Shown here: positions 63,855 through 64,000 of the stretch, one piece after another | Numbering within the stretch: the first letter of the stretch is position 1 | Layout: each line of letters begins with the position of its first letter | NCBI RefSeq assembly: GCF_014297465.1 | Contig: NZ_JACORT010000011.1 | Coordinates: 1-64,000 of the forward strand | Direction of reading: 5' to 3' | Source: Ramlibacter cellulosilyticus | GTDB taxonomy: Bacteria; Pseudomonadota; Gammaproteobacteria; Burkholderiales; Burkholderiaceae_C | Length of the DNA: 64,000 nt | Program-made: the position numbers and the translations under genes | Notes under the pieces: model-generated | Told to the model about the DNA's origin: nothing | Databases searched by the model: none | What the model saw: only the letters and a program-made list of their open reading frames with translations

Positions 63855-64000
63855 TTAGCCTTGGCCGGACAGGCGCGCGATGTCTTCCGGGCTGTATCCG
63901 AGCTCGGCCAGCAGCGCGGGGCCATGCTCGTTGAGGCCCGGCGGCTGCAGGCGCAGGGACGGGCGCTGCCCATCGAGCGTCAGCGGCAACAGCGGCACGC
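63855..64000 (-). CDS. CaiB/BaiF-type CoA-transferase (C-terminal fragment)
   Basis: Only the last ~48 residues are in the window. The readable end (PLLPLTLDGQRP, then GLNEHGPALLAELGYSPEDIARL) is the typical C-terminus of family III CoA-transferases, which move CoA between carboxylic acids. The start lies beyond the right edge. It is upstream of the LysR gene in the same direction. Confidence 0.75.
   Translation of the reverse strand, partial: VPLLPLTLDGQRPSLRLQPPGLNEHGPALLAELGYSPEDIARLSGQG

Overview
The window is a high-GC bacterial chromosome segment, almost certainly from a betaproteobacterium of the order Burkholderiales, probably Comamonadaceae (Ramlibacter/Variovorax-like). This placement is inferred from gene order (tRNA-Tyr/Gly/Thr-tuf-tRNA-Trp-secE-nusG-rplKAJL-rpoBC; rsmB-DUF4390-NtrY-NtrX; lptA-lptB-rpoN; the trpE/trpG/trpD/trpC group) and from protein style. 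No plasmid, prophage, insertion sequence or CRISPR array is visible. Coding density is very high and no gene-free stretch exceeds about 270 bases.

Region by region. (1) 1-7948, minus strand: a surface-polysaccharide export operon read as rfbC, wzm, wzt, a GT2-GT4 glycosyltransferase fusion, a sugar epimerase, and a methyltransferase with tandem C-terminal repeats that runs off the left edge. Most of its genes overlap by 4 bases. It sits on the 3' side of a tRNA-Phe. (2) 8409-15638, minus: an NtrY/NtrX-like two-component pair, DUF4390, rsmB, a flavocytochrome c sulfide dehydrogenase pair and a LemA protein. (3) 15694-29613, minus: the transcription/translation core operon group, with four tRNAs around tuf and an extended -10 promoter just upstream of tRNA-Tyr. 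(4) 29763-38031: a patatin phospholipase (plus), then the minus-strand trp operon. The trp operon carries an apparent leader peptide and attenuator, trpE, a GxxExxY gene bounded by 41-bp inverted repeats, trpG, a threonine aldolase, a LysE exporter interrupted in frame by a dispersed repeat, trpD, trpC and ung. (5) 38032-48256: glutaminase, aminopeptidase N, a zinc peptidase, a chalcone-isomerase-like protein, gph, and a small stress-type cluster. That cluster has a KGG-like peptide, a large catalase-fold protein that lacks the catalytic histidine and asparagine, a 36-residue membrane peptide and a hydrophilic protein. rpe follows. (6) 48312-53615, plus: apaG, an antiporter, a YbdK ligase, then thiL, a nuclease, pgpA and pncC in a tightly overlapped run. 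(7) 53646-64000, minus: small unknowns, a PIN protein, an RNA methyltransferase, rpoN, lptB, lptA, dsbA, a SPOR protein, argS, a membrane protein, a LysR regulator and the end of a CoA-transferase.

How the parts work together: regions 3 and 7 are core information-processing and envelope functions. Region 1 makes and exports a polysaccharide by the ABC route. Region 4 is amino-acid metabolism under probable tryptophan-dependent attenuation.

The points most worth a second look are the catalase-fold protein with Phe and Ser in place of the distal catalytic residues, the inverted-repeat-bounded GxxExxY cassette inside the trp operon, the Trp-Pro-Trp leader peptide with a Shine-Dalgarno mimic upstream of trpE, and a dispersed GTAGGGTGG...CCCACC repeat family, one copy of which encodes about 18 residues of the LysE exporter.
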